This document shows, in pieces, positions 35,901 to 47,526 of a DNA stretch of 64,000 nucleotides. The DNA lies in contig WIDE01000031.1 of assembly GCA_015039315.1 (NCBI GenBank), positions 21,715-85,714 of the forward strand, read 5' to 3'. The stretch comes from Clavulina sp. PMI_390 (taxonomy: Eukaryota > Basidiomycota > Agaricomycetes > Cantharellales > Hydnaceae). The position numbers and the translations under genes were made by a program. The notes under the pieces were generated by a model that worked only from the letters and a program-made list of their open reading frames with translations, had not been told where the DNA came from and did not search any database. Positions within the stretch are counted from its first letter, which is position 1; the number at the start of each line of letters is the position of its first letter.

Positions 35901-37968
35901 TGTGGCCCGCAGATGACTGCCGAGGCAGAGGAAGAAGGGGGGGATGTGTTCGCTATGAAGTTGAGAGGAGGTTTCTTATGGGCAAGACCACAAGCTGCGC
36001 AGGAACGGCGCGGGGTGAGAGTCTAGAGGGCGAAAACCGTCGTCACTCCGGCACAATAGAAGGAGCGACATGACCACCGAGTGGAGAACGGGCGCGGGCA
36101 GGCGGCCGTGAACTGAATCAAGCGAACAAATGACTCATGGCCGGAGTCGAGCGTAAGCACCCGTTAGTTGATACCAATTCACTATGAGACAGGCGATCAC
36201 TGGAAAAACCTGTTGAAAAATGAAAAAGCTGCTGCCAATTCGAGCTGATCGTTCTGCCGACGGGAGAGTAGGTAAGGAATGATGACACAGATGAAAATTC
36301 TTGGCGATCTCAATCTCCCTGATAGCGACGCACATGGGCGTTCATCATGACTATAAAGATTGTCTCGGAACTGACAGTTGCACCGAAGGAAAGCATGAGT
36401 CAAAATGCAGAGCTACTTGTCGTGACGCGGCCGCAGCAGGTCGAGCCTTGCCGCAGGAGCACGGTGCGTACTCAGAACTCCATGGTACGACGCACTGGGC
36501 GTTATAGTGCCGCGTGCGACCTACGTGGCTAAGAGCGGCGTCGCTTCATTACTTTTCAACTGAAGTAACCTCGTGCACTACCAGAGCAGGTTGACTGTTA
36601 TTTGGGTCGGCGCCCAATTGGAGCGTTTTTTCACACCATCTTCGTGTGCCACTCGATCGCAGCAGCGCCAAGATTTCGTATGATATTCCTCACCAATAGT
36701 TTTTCTGTAGCTAACTGCTGTGGCAGAACCCAATCAGCCGTGTGCTCCATCCGTAGTGAATTGACGATGGCATTGTGTCAGCACGTCAGGAGCTTTGCAA
36801 TAAAGCTGCTCTCGGCCGCCTGAACGGGGCTTGGAGTGTATCCGTCATAGACCCCCCGGATCGGACTCATCCCGGGATCCGTTGTGCCCACACATCCCGG
36901 GTTGGATTCCGGAGGTCTACCTGAGTCCCCATACTCCGTTTTCAACCACGGTACTTGTTGAGATACGGAATCAAGGTAATATATGCTCACAGCACTAGGA
37001 GCGCCACGAACTGTCCATAACCGCCTCACTCCGCTGAGAAAGTAAATCTGGGATAAATTCCAGGGCACAACACGCTGTGCGATTCAAATCTAGACGTTAT
37101 TGTTGCTCCAATCGCCATGCGGACATTGAGCTGGACCTTATACAGATAGCCACCCAGGCACAAGACAAATCTGGACTCATGAGCGGCAGAATACCTCGCC
37201 GATCGTGACAGCGACATCGTTAAAGGGGCGGTCCCGAAGTGCCGCACGACGTGGCGGACAGAATCCACCTTTTCCGACGTGGTCGTGAAGTTAAATGTTA
37301 ACGACAAGAGTGCATCATTCAACGGCCGACGTGGACGAGCGCTGAATGAGCGGTCATGAGACTTGCAAGCCCGTCTTGGTGTGGGAGGTAGCATGGTGAA
37401 TTTCCAGCTTGTGCACTAGCGGCTCTTGGGCTCAACAAATAACATTATGGGTCAATGAGAGGACACGAATACAAGTGTTGATGACTCGCTACATCGGCAG
37501 GTTTTTGGTCATCGAGAGCCACCACGAGCGAAACTCGTTGTGAAACTCGATTGTCAAGATGGTCGGTAAAATACGAAATATGAAGGGAACGAATGAACGA
37601 ACGAAATGAAAGAAGTGGAAAACGAATGTGGTCGGGCAGAAGGCTGAGATTACTGATGTCCACTCAGGAGTGAACTGAGAATGCTCAGAATAAATGAAGC
37701 CAACAAATCAAATAATGAACTAGTGGGTCTGTGGATCGCTCGCGCGCTTGGGATTGGTGATAAAGAATGAGTGGTAGACGAGAAGGAACGAATGATGGAG
37801 AGAAAAAGAGTGTGGTTTGTTGGAGGCTCTAGATTGCTAACACTGCGTGGAGAGATAAGATGTGGTCAGATTATGCGACGAAGGAGTAAACGAATTACCA
37901 ACCTGCAGTATCCCCGTGTTAGTCTTTCAATCACTCTTGCACTGAGCTGCAGCCGAGCTGACTAGCGA
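35901..37968. other. Intergenic region between the ABC transporter and the second CPL1-like gene
   Basis: About 2 kb. The part next to 35900 should hold the transporter promoter. An imperfect inverted repeat lies at 36848-36919. No protein-coding frame is convincing. Confidence 0.4.
36848..36919. repeat. Imperfect inverted repeat (long hairpin)
   Basis: The left arm 36848-36876 (TAGACC...CCGGAT...CCCGGG) pairs imperfectly with the right arm 36896-36919 (CCCGGG...ATTCCGG...GGTCTA), leaving a loop of about 19 nt. The arms share outer TAGACC/GGTCTA and inner CCCGGG/CCCGGG blocks. It could form a stem-loop in DNA or RNA, or be the remnant of a small element. Confidence 0.55.
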
Positions 37969-39022
37969 TTAAGCAGCAGCATGGGCAGAAGCGCCATTAC
38001 TGCGCCAATCGAGCAAGTTCATGTGAGCCTCGCCGCCGTAAGAATCGACTCTGCCCTTGGGCACGCATCGCATCAACTGAGAATCACCCTCGACCGGGAC
38101 AAGGTCCCAACCCTTCTTGCACTTCCTCACGATACACGAGCCGCGCCAGCACTTGACGTCGCTCACACCTGGCTGAGCAGTGCAGTCCACACCAGGCACG
38201 AGGCTCTCGATTTCCCAGCGCAACAGGCCAAAGGTGTACGGCTCCGCGCAGCCACCACAGCTCTCGAGGTTGTTCTGGACGTCGAGGCATTCGTAAGCTC
38301 GGAGGATAGCGTAGTCGGCCAGTGTCATTGTGTTGGAATGAGGTCGCTTCTTCTTCCAGTTGCTGCTGTCCACCTTGGTTCGCGTTGGGCCTGCGGTGGC
38401 CAGAGCGAGCGATTCGGCGTATGATAGTCCGGTACGAAGGCCACATTTGGTGAGCCCAGGCTCGCATCTGTGTTCGTGGCGCGCGAGGTCAGCAGGCGAG
38501 CGTTTACGGGCACTGGGCGATGATGAGATTGGGCATCCGGAGACCTGGGGTCCACTAGTGACGAGTATGTCGAGGGCGAGGATTGTAGCGGGCTCGCCGA
38601 CGTTGACTACGGCGTCGTAAACTACCTCGTTGGGAGGAGGAAACACGCCAATTACGGGGAGGAGGTCTGAGCGTGCCAGGAACAGAGGACAATGAGACAG
38701 GGAAATTTTCCACAGCGTTTGTGAGCGATGAACTGATTACAAGCTGATAGTTGGATTGCACAAGACGTACCATCAATCCCGCTTAGACTAGTTGAAAATT
38801 ATTGCCGAGTCATGAGAGATGAGTCCTGATTTCTCCCAGCTGAGAAGGGGAGTAGAGGCGTGCATACCATAGACACAAGTTGAGGGGACCAAAAATTATC
38901 CCAAGGACGACCAATGCAGCGTTTACTTGGGCACACGTATCACGAGGTTCCAGGAGGGTTGAGGACACGTGTGGAAATATGAATAGCAGAGGGAAGAGGA
39001 GCAAGGTGATTGGACGGTGCAT
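37969..39022 (-). CDS. CPL1-like cysteine-rich secreted protein (paralogue 2)
   Basis: 289 residues from three exons: 39022-38868, micro-exon 38787-38771 (17 nt) and 38666-37969. The sum of 870 nt is in frame. The signal peptide is MHRPITLLLFPLLFIFPHVSS. A short N-terminal Cys region (DTCAQVNAALVVLG...LCLW) is shared with paralogue 3. The C-terminal domain repeats the ten-cysteine pattern: EHRCEPGLTKCG, AYECLDVQNNLESCGGC, GVDCTAQPGVSDVKC, GSCIVRKCKKGWDLVP and LMRCVP. It lacks the Asp-rich loop of paralogue 1 and instead has a Lys-rich spacer after GPTRTKV. Secretion is predicted; function is unknown. Confidence 0.84.
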
Positions 39023-41782
39023 TATGGCAAGGATGCGGGGACGGAGCAGGTAAAGGGACAAAGAGGACGACTTCTGAGGGGTGAGGTCAATCCGAGACCT
39101 TTTTAACCATGTTCTAAGCAGACCATGGCTTCGAAGTAACTCCTCCAGGATCCGAGTAAGCATTTTCAAGTTTTTAGGCCGATGCCCGCGTAGATGAGAT
39201 ATCACAAACGACACAATTACTCACGCACAAGTCGGTCGTGTCGGGGAGGCCGCCACCCAGCACGTACCCGACGCGAACAGCTCGTCGACACATGTTTAAT
39301 ATACCTTATAAGATAGATTGAGCCATGGGAAGGTCAAAACCAGCCGAAAACACGTCCTTTGGCACCATAAGTGCTTGGTGGAGGGTATCATGGAAGGACA
39401 GACGCGTGACGTCATTTTCTCCCGTGACCCTTCTCCCCTCGTTTCGCTGTGCGGTAGAGCGCTAGGTAGCTCGGGGACGGTGCTAGCAAGAAGCACGGAG
39501 TGCAGTGTAGATGGGACGAGACCAAGGCGGGAGAGTGACACTGATGGTTCAGAAGGGCCTAGAGCTAGCTTCCATCGAATTTGGCAGCTTCCAAAAAGAA
39601 AAGTGAGCGGTGTGAGCGCTGATGCACGCCAATTGGTGGAAGTTGCGGTTGGCACAAGTTAGAGCTGCAGGAACGTATTGGTGAGACAATGCGGGAGGCG
39701 GTCGTGAACTAATACGAAGAGCTTTGAAGAAAAGAACAATCAAGTCTGTTCATCATAGCTACCGAGTAGGATGATAGAAGGGTTACTTGGAAAAGATGCT
39801 GAATTAGAAACGCTGCCGCGAAGGATGATGCCCTCACATCTTTGTGGCCACAATGTCAATTTGTCCGCACGAATTTACTATATCAATTAGCACGGAGGTT
39901 CCGACATGTGCAAGGTATTAGGTGAATGAAGAAAACTGGCGCCCAATCAACTAGAACTCATGACGCTCACTGTCAATGGTGAGAGTCGGAGTTTGGCGTC
40001 GATTGTTTGGACCAAACATACAAAGTGGAGCACGTGAAGCGCAACATCACCCACGAGCTCACTTGTAGTGGCTCATGGTAATCCTACTCGTTACACAAGC
40101 ACAGGCCGAATCGTCTACCGATATGGCCCGAGGGGCATCACATTCATCTGACCTGTGGCTTTCGACTGGCCATGCATCAGTCCGCACTCCATTTATTCAT
40201 AGTTGACGAAACACTTTACCTTGGAGCATTGCTATCCAGCCAAGTAAATCATGTCCATATACTCCATACTTTATCAGGGCAACTTCGCCATTCATACCAA
40301 GTTCAATGCGCTTACGTGTTGACAGCTGGGTCAGCTCAACGTAGGTATGACCTAGGATTCATTCACCACTTTCAGGCGTGATATCGATCTTGTTTCAAGC
40401 CCAGAGGCTACCAAAGAAGAGACCGAGACCGAGCGCTTGCCACTTTCCCCCCACGCAACCACCCACGTCAAACAGGAAGCGCTCAACTAGCATGCAACAA
40501 CTTCAGGCTCAAGAGGAACTATCAGATGGGACTTTGGGGCGCTCTGAGCTGATTGCGTCGACAGATTTTGGGATCTCATTCTGTCACCTAATGCATATCA
40601 CCGCGCTCGTCTCCTCCCCCACCTCTCTACTCGGAGATGAGGCTGAGAATACAATTACGATACATCTGATACCGCGACTAACTAAATCCCAGGCACTCTA
40701 TCGTTATTCAAGCACCACGTTGTACAACGAAGGCGAATCTCTTGGCCAAGATCTCAGCAACGAAGCTCATAAGCGCCATTGATCGACCGGCGGCTAGATC
40801 CCTACATTTCGGATAATTTCAACCTTCCCGCCTCGAGTCTATTCATTGGATTGAGTAGACCCCGCGGCTCCCGTTGCAGCCCGGAGTCACCAACAGCAAA
40901 GATTACCGAGTAGTTCGGACCCAAGCACTGAAGCACGATCAACTATCTAAAGGGGGTTATGAAGCCGCGACTTTTCCTGGTGGAAAAATTTGACGAACAA
41001 ACAGCTCTAACACTAGATGATCAAGTCATGGGCACTTGCTGGGCCGTCCATGTACCCCTCACTTGGCTTTCCAGAATCAGGACCAAATCGACCATCTCCG
41101 GATGATGCCCGGTGCCAAAGAGCGGTGTGATCCTCCATCATTAATGAGACAATACTACAATCTAAATCTGGCACGATGCTCGTGACTAGGATTTAACCTT
41201 GCACTAAGATCTCACTAAGCCCCAAAAGAAATCGTGAAACAGAGAATGCTCGAATGCGGTACCCCGGACCAGGCGTGCACGGGAGTCGTAAGGGGCTCGA
41301 GGTCAGGTTTCATGGGGTAAGATGAGACATGACCGCTGGATAAGTATGGGGTTACTTCTCGGATACTCGTTATCTTATTGCGGTTTGGAATGTGGGTCAT
41401 TGTGTGAGTTAACTCAACTTTGACTTCAGTTTCCTACATCCTTGCCACTTCCTTTCACCTCCACCTTACCAAGGATTCGGGACGTTACGAGTAACACGAC
41501 GTGTTATGAGGGACTGAAGGGCTGGCCCGTTACTGACAGCTCGGTGCCGAATCCCGCTCCCCACACTGCGGGCCGCTCTCATTCCTATCCCAGATTTACG
41601 GACGTCAAGCAAGCGTTCCGCTGATGCAGGGTCCACTGTATGCGAGCTTCATGACGCTCCATCGTTGCAAATTCAGACGGCTTCATCGCGATACTTAATA
41701 GTGGACGCAGAAATATGCCTTCTCGAAAAGCTTGATGCCAACTTCCCTCATTCTTTTCCACAACCTCACATAGCACAGAACG
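39023..41782. other. Long intergenic region, nothing recognised
   Basis: About 2.8 kb. The largest frame (40378-40782) shows no domain, signal or coding bias. I see no repeat family, RNA gene or transposon remnant. The 5' part should hold the promoter of the second CPL1-like gene. Confidence 0.35.
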
Positions 41783-43964
41783 ATGTCGGCACCGGACCCA
41801 TTATTCATGGCATCTCACTATGCCGGGCCCATTCAAGCTGGCGCTTACGTGAATACCTTATTCGTTAGTACTCTATCATTACATTGAGCAGCATGAGCAC
41901 TGACTACCCCGGGTGATGCAGACCGGAGTCGCGTTGATGCAGCTTCAAGTTTATGTACGGAAGTACAGAAAGTATGTGCCTCGACCCCAACCCTCCCAAC
42001 TATCTGCGTTGACGAGCCGAATCTACAGTGACACCATAATAATCCGATTATTGGTTGCTGTGTGCTGTATATTGATGGCTCTTAATACTGCCACAACCTG
42101 CTTCCAAGCTTACAATCAGAGTATCGTGCACTTTGGTAAAGACAATCCATTTATACGCAGTTCAGTGGTATCGGCAGACTCACTTAATTTGCTTTGGCAT
42201 TAGGAAGCGTCGAGGCTACCTATACCTTTAGCCAACGTATGTCCACGGTTTTTAGCTACCTTGTTAGTACTGCACTGATATTGCTTTTCTACAACGACCT
42301 CGACTGGCTTGATAGCTTTCCAAATAAGTAAGCACCTATTTGTCTATTATAGAAATATCACACTGACAGCATTTTGCTAGATTTGGATCTGGTGAGTCGA
42401 TATCGACCTTACGACTAGTTATACACTGACGCTGATATACCCCTATCCCTTTTGGCCTCTCCTCAAGCTGGTATTTACGTCGACATTTGTCCAATTGTTC
42501 TTTGCATGGTGCGAGAAGCCCCTAGTGTTATCGACAAGCACCTCAAACTCATATCGGCCCACAGGAGAGTAAAGCGATTGACAGGGAGGACTTGGGTACT
42601 GGCTATTGTTGCTATAATGGTACTTTTCAACTGGGGTACGCTTTCCTAGTGTGCGCTATATCTTCAGCTCTACTGAAATTCTCACTTCGGGTCTCTTAGC
42701 CGTAACGATTGCTTCAGCTTGCAGTATGTGGCAGAATTTTATTGATTACCACCAGCAAATCGAGTCTGAAATGAATTTTGCTTAGTTGGGCACGTCCACG
42801 CCACAATTCTTCAAGCTTTTTCTATCACTGGGTATGTGATTCATTCAACGCATTAATTTTCGACCTGCTAAGCGTTTTGCAGGTGGTCTGTAGCACTAGC
42901 AGTCGACATTCTCATCACAACGAACCTTGTGCTGTTCTTTGTACGCCGATTTTCCAATCTCTTCGCCAGCCTACTAAAATATCTTCCTTGTAGAATACCC
43001 GAAAGACTGGGTTTTCTGATACAGACGATTTCCTCGGAAGATTAAATCGATGTATGGGTATTTCCTTATGTAAACCTCTAACACCATTTCTTACACCTGG
43101 CGTTCTATTAGTGACCGTGCAGACTGGTGTGGTCATCTCCACATGGAATGTGGCCATCATTATAACCCTTGTAAGTATATTCTTCCTCATAATTCTTCGC
43201 TCGATACTCACTCACTCACTCGCCCCACTTTTCAGGCAACTACAGTAGGTCTTGGATCTCTAAAGCAGCGACCCTGGCTTAACCTTTTCTCCAACAGTCC
43301 GACTTTACGGATCTTGCATTTATCCTCGCATCCCCTCCTCTTTATGTCATCACTCTATTGTCCTCTCGTGAGTATCCTCGCTCTTGCCCACTCTCGGTTC
43401 CTTTGATTACTCACTTTTATCTGTAGTAAATTCTCGCCACGCGACGGGACATGGTAATCATTGGTCAGATGATACACCATGGACGAATTCAGCCAACTTG
43501 ACTGGTCCTCGGAGGGTGTGCACCTTTTTAAATAGGAAACTCTGACGTGTCCGTTGACTTTGACATCCCCTCACATTCAGACAACCAACCACGGCTTATC
43601 CAACATTCAAGTTACTCGCACCATTGAACAGAACGAAGCCTATGCACTTGACGAGCGATCCCCCGCTCCGACTGCTAGTGAGCCGGTTAGCCCTTGGTCT
43701 GCTCCTACTCACCCATATGCCACCTCCCGCGCAGCTGCACAGCCGACGACGAATAGTAAAATTTCCCACCTGGTGAATATGGCGCCTCGCGAGATCTCCC
43801 AGGGCGATATCGACGAGGAGAGCGAGAGCGGGAAGGTGGATCTGGAGCTAGCGAGCGACCACATGAGGCTGAGCCTTCCGCCTAGTCAGAACAATGTCGC
43901 AGTCCCACAATACGACGTGTATGATGGAACGCAGCGGAATGATGCAAAGGGCCGGGCAATGTGA
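41783..43964 (+). CDS. DUF6534-type seven-helix membrane protein
   Basis: Basidiomycete integral membrane protein family of unknown function. It is split into roughly a dozen short exons. Exon 1 begins ATG 41783 (MSAPDPLFMASHYAGPIQAG...NTLF). The next exon gives TGVALMQLQVYVRKYRND, the family's conserved helix-to-loop junction. Then follow IIIRLLVAVCCILMALNTA (about 42034-42120), QLFFAW and RVKRLTGRTW (about 42494-42600), AVTIASAC, HVHATILQAFSI, WSVALAVDILITTNLVLFF, TRKTGFSD and VTVQTGVVISTWNVAIIITL (about 43111-43170). Last come the family's closing signature near SPPLYVITLLSSLNSR (about 43330-43450) and a hydrophilic tail ending at 43964. Exons around 42240-42480 are not resolved. The helix order and signatures make the family call firm. 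Confidence 0.72.
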
Positions 43965-44647
43965 TTCCTGCTGTTGTAGAATGACGTGTGCCAATACTTG
44001 TATTGGGTTTGCTGAGATACATGGGGGCCTGTTGTTGTGCTATACCGTATAATTAACCTGTATATAGTTGGAATACGAGGGAGTTTGTTGGTTTACGAAT
44101 GTGACGACACTAATGACAAGATCACAATCGGGTTCACTCAGCTGCGCGACGTAGGTCCAAGAAGAATGGGCAATCGCTCTCTTACAGCTACAAGGGGCTA
44201 GGGACTTATAGCTTTTTCTAAAAAGCAAATTCATGGCAACATGTGTCTAGGCCCGAACAAGAAAGGAGTCCTCGGAATACTGGCATTTACAATGTGAAGA
44301 TCAAGAGAAGTGGTTTAGTGATCGTTGACTAGAAAAAAAAGAGTAATGAAGCGTGAAGGCCCAGATGATGGCTCAAGAAACTAAAGAGCCACAGTCTGGA
44401 AGAGGATACGATGTTCAGACACGATAGGAGGGGGGGTGGATGTTGAGGTCTGCCAAATGAATAGTCTCAGGACTTGAAAAGTACCAAAGTCGACTCAAAC
44501 GAACCAAAGGTAGGGTCATCATTCGTCCGCCACTTCGTGCCAGTCGGATTCCAAACGAAAAAATTCATCTCAGCAAAGTCAAGCGGCAGCATGAAGACTC
44601 ATGAAGATGGTGCCTCTTGCGTCATGCCATTTGAGCGCGCGGCCAAA
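43965..44647. other. Intergenic region between DUF6534 and the third CPL1-like gene (convergent)
   Basis: 680 bp with no recognised feature apart from the presumed 3' UTRs. A frame at 44474-44815 is antisense to the CPL1-like gene. Confidence 0.4.
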
Positions 44648-45700
44648 CTACACATGGAGGTCGCCACTATGACCCTGAGCAACACGCGCCGCCACCTCGA
44701 CACTCTTTCCCTTCGGCACACACTGCAACAGTCCCTCCCTCTCAGCCGCAGCGCCGACAGCCGGAGCCAACTCCCAACCCTTGCGACACTTCTTCACGAC
44801 GCAGGCTCCTCGTAGGCACTCTACGTCGCTCACGCCCTCCTGGGCCGTGCAGTCCACACCCGGGACGAGGCTCTCGATCTCGCCTTTTGAGAGTCCGAGT
44901 GTGTAGGGAGCTACACATCCGCCGCAGCTCTCCAAGTTGGTCTGCACGTCAAGGCATTCGTACGCTTCGACAAGAGCGTAGTTGAAAGGCGCGATGATAT
45001 GCTCGTTCTTCTTTTTCTTGCCATTCTCGTTTACAGTCCGCGTGGGTTCTTGGGAACCGTAGCCAGCTTCAGCGAGGGCCTCGGCGTACGACAGACCAGT
45101 GGGCAAGCCGCACTTGGTTAGACCCCAGTCGCACTTGTGCTCGAGACGCGCGAGGTCTGCAGGCGAACGCTTGCGGCCGCTGGGGGATGACGAACCTGGG
45201 CAAGAGGAGACTGGTGTGCCGGTTGTGATAAGTACGTCGAGGGCGAGGTAGGTGGCGGCTTCCCCAGCGATAGCAAAGGCGCTAGCAGCGATGCTGTTCG
45301 TTTGGCAGAAATCTAGATGAGGTAGGGAGAGTGGAAGGCAGGGCCACGTGATTCGTTAGTGAATAGCTGGTGGCGAAAATCGAAGAGTGGGAAGACAGGG
45401 TGAGAAAGTGTACATACCAGCAATCCCGCTCACGCTACATCAGAGAATGAATGGACTTTATGAGCAATGACGTCCAACAGCCCAAAAATTCTTGAATAGC
45501 TAATGAAGGAGACAAAGAAAAAGGTCTACGTACCAGATACATGCATCAATCGCTCCATAAATAGTGCCTAAAACCCCCAAGTCGGCATTGACGTTGGCGC
45601 AGATATCACGAGGCTGCAAGAGGGCCGCGGACACATGGGGGATAATTGAACCCAGAGAAGCGACGACTGGGAGCCATTTTGTCACCTTGGGGACGCGCAT
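44648..45700 (-). CDS. CPL1-like cysteine-rich secreted protein (paralogue 3)
   Basis: 282 residues from exons 45700-45534, 45434-45418 (17-nt micro-exon) and 45312-44648 (849 nt in frame). The signal peptide covers about residues 1-26, ending near PHVSAA. The N-terminal Cys motif is RDICANVNADLGVLG...DACIW. The central part reads SGRKRSPADLARLEHKCDWGLTKCG. The domain continues with AYECLDVQTNLESCGGC, VDCTAQEGVSDVEC and GACVVKKCRKGWELAP, with final Cys LLQCVPKG. Introns match paralogues 1 and 2 in position and phase. It is closer to paralogue 2 than to 1. Secreted; function not known. Confidence 0.84.
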
Positions 45701-47526
45701 TATGACTGGCTTGCGATCGATGACAGCTGCTGTGGAGCGCGCGAGGGAGCAAGGACTCCAAAGAGGAAGCACCCCCGAGGGGCGAGGGAGGTGTGGATCC
45801 TTTTAAGGACTGGCGGCAAGCCTCTTACATCAGTGAGTTTCGGCCATTTTTTCTCAATCATGATGAAAGTACTGTATGGGGGAGATACGATTGGGGCTTG
45901 GAGCTGACGTGCGAGGCGAGAATTGGCGGCAAGGCTGGGCGTGCGGTTCGAATCGACTGGCGATAGGATTGGATTTAACGCCGCAGTTTGCTGAGTAGTA
46001 GTAAGTAGCAGCAAGAGTCCCCTCATTTCGCCAGAGAAGGATGTGCAGGTCCAGATCAGATATACGTCAAATCGGATCGAGTGTACAGCATGATTCATTG
46101 TAAAGTTGACAGCTTTACGATGGAGTGAGAAAATGGAATGCGGAACGAATCGGCATGCCCTGTCGATCAGGTTAACGCTCGGCGTAGGATCAGGAACGAG
46201 TGGCGGAACGTTCGAGCGGGGTCCACACGACTTGGATAGGCGTTGCTGGACGTGGTAGATTCTGCTTATCGAGGACGGGGGAATCTTTGGATTCTTCGCC
46301 GTGATCGAGCTCGGCGCCTCATTGTGCAATGGAAAAGATGCCGACGCCGCCAACAGGCTGAATAGGTGGAGAAGCACATGGAACCTTCCCGACCCTATAG
46401 TGAGCGTTGCATATTAAAGTGAAATTTTTGGAAGAGGCTGAAGACTCACAAAAAGCCACATTTTTTGGCTTCTTATCATGTATGGAAAAATATGCACATC
46501 ACACGCATCATGGCATGTGCACACGACTGCTGAGTGACTTGACATGCAACACTTGACAGCTCCAGCTGTACCACTTTCCTATTGTGGGAAGTACTTTGGG
46601 GAGTACCGATTAGAAGTGAGGGATAATATTCGGAAGTGTTTGCTCGGTGTGGCTTGGATGAAGCACTCCTCGCGTCAGCCTGGAGCTACCAACTCGTGCC
46701 ATTTTGTGAATACAGATTAGCGCGCTGATAAACAAAGGCCAGATATAGAGGGTGCGTGCACGTTTCAGTTCATAGGTCCCCAGCATCGCCTATGCACTGT
46801 ATAGTCCACATTGAATCACTGCTGGATTGACATGATCGCGCATCAGAGCGAGGTCTGGGCCTGAGAAAGATTAGGAAGTACAACTCCGGGGGACGGTTCT
46901 TATCCCGAACTGAAGCAATACTGCAGAAATTCAGTTGCTAAATGCAAATAACGACGGCGTAAAATGCGAAAGCACTCGATCATTGCATTCGGTGGCTCCC
47001 AGCTCCAACACGCGGTTTGACCACGCTGAGGGTCGATATGTCAAGGCCTTTATTAGCAGACAAAAGAGCGCGAGTACCCAGAGTATGAATTCAAGTGAGA
47101 AGTGTGTCGTGGTGTAACGTTGTTGTTGACACCTGCTAGGTCGCCGAGTGATTAAGCGCCGCCCCGATCAGGCAGTAATTAATCTTAGCAGTGCCACCGT
47201 CTCCCACATTGACCCAGGCCTGGGACCCGGACAGCCCAGCCCAAACCCAGAAAACACTCTGATACCTTCAAGTCTTTTGGTCACCTCTGATAAGATCTTG
47301 GCTCTTGATCTACCTCTAAGCGCCAGGTTATATCAAACGCTTAGGCGCCTGGTCCGCTTTCATCGCGTGAAACTGAACGGCTTCTCAAAAGCCCGAACCC
47401 GGAAGGTAGGCACTTACTCCCTACTCACTACTACGACTGCTCTAGCTCTGTTTCTAAAGAATAATCGCTGCTATCTCTCCTCCATAACGCTCTGGTTCTC
47501 CTAGTCTCTGAATCTCTCCCTAAACC
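45701..47526. other. Intergenic region upstream of the third CPL1-like gene and the GST gene
   Basis: 1.8 kb. Long frames such as 45700-46377 on the reverse strand have no domain or ATG-supported gene structure. A tRNA A-box-like string near 47150 lacks the rest of a tRNA. Promoters of both divergent genes must lie here. Confidence 0.35.

Noticed and set aside
40378..40782. 134-residue frame in the 39-41.8 kb intergenic region
   Set aside because: No signal, domain or repeated structure, and no supporting upstream exon.
45700..46377. 225-residue reverse-strand frame upstream of CPL1-like paralogue 3
   Set aside because: No domain, no supported start, low coding character. It ends at the ATG of the real gene and is probably chance.
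47145..47200. tRNA A-box-like string (TCGCCGAGTGATTAAGCG)
   Set aside because: No B box (GGTTCGAATCC-like) and no foldable acceptor or anticodon stem at the right spacing, so not a tRNA gene. A SINE-type relic cannot be excluded but is unsupported.
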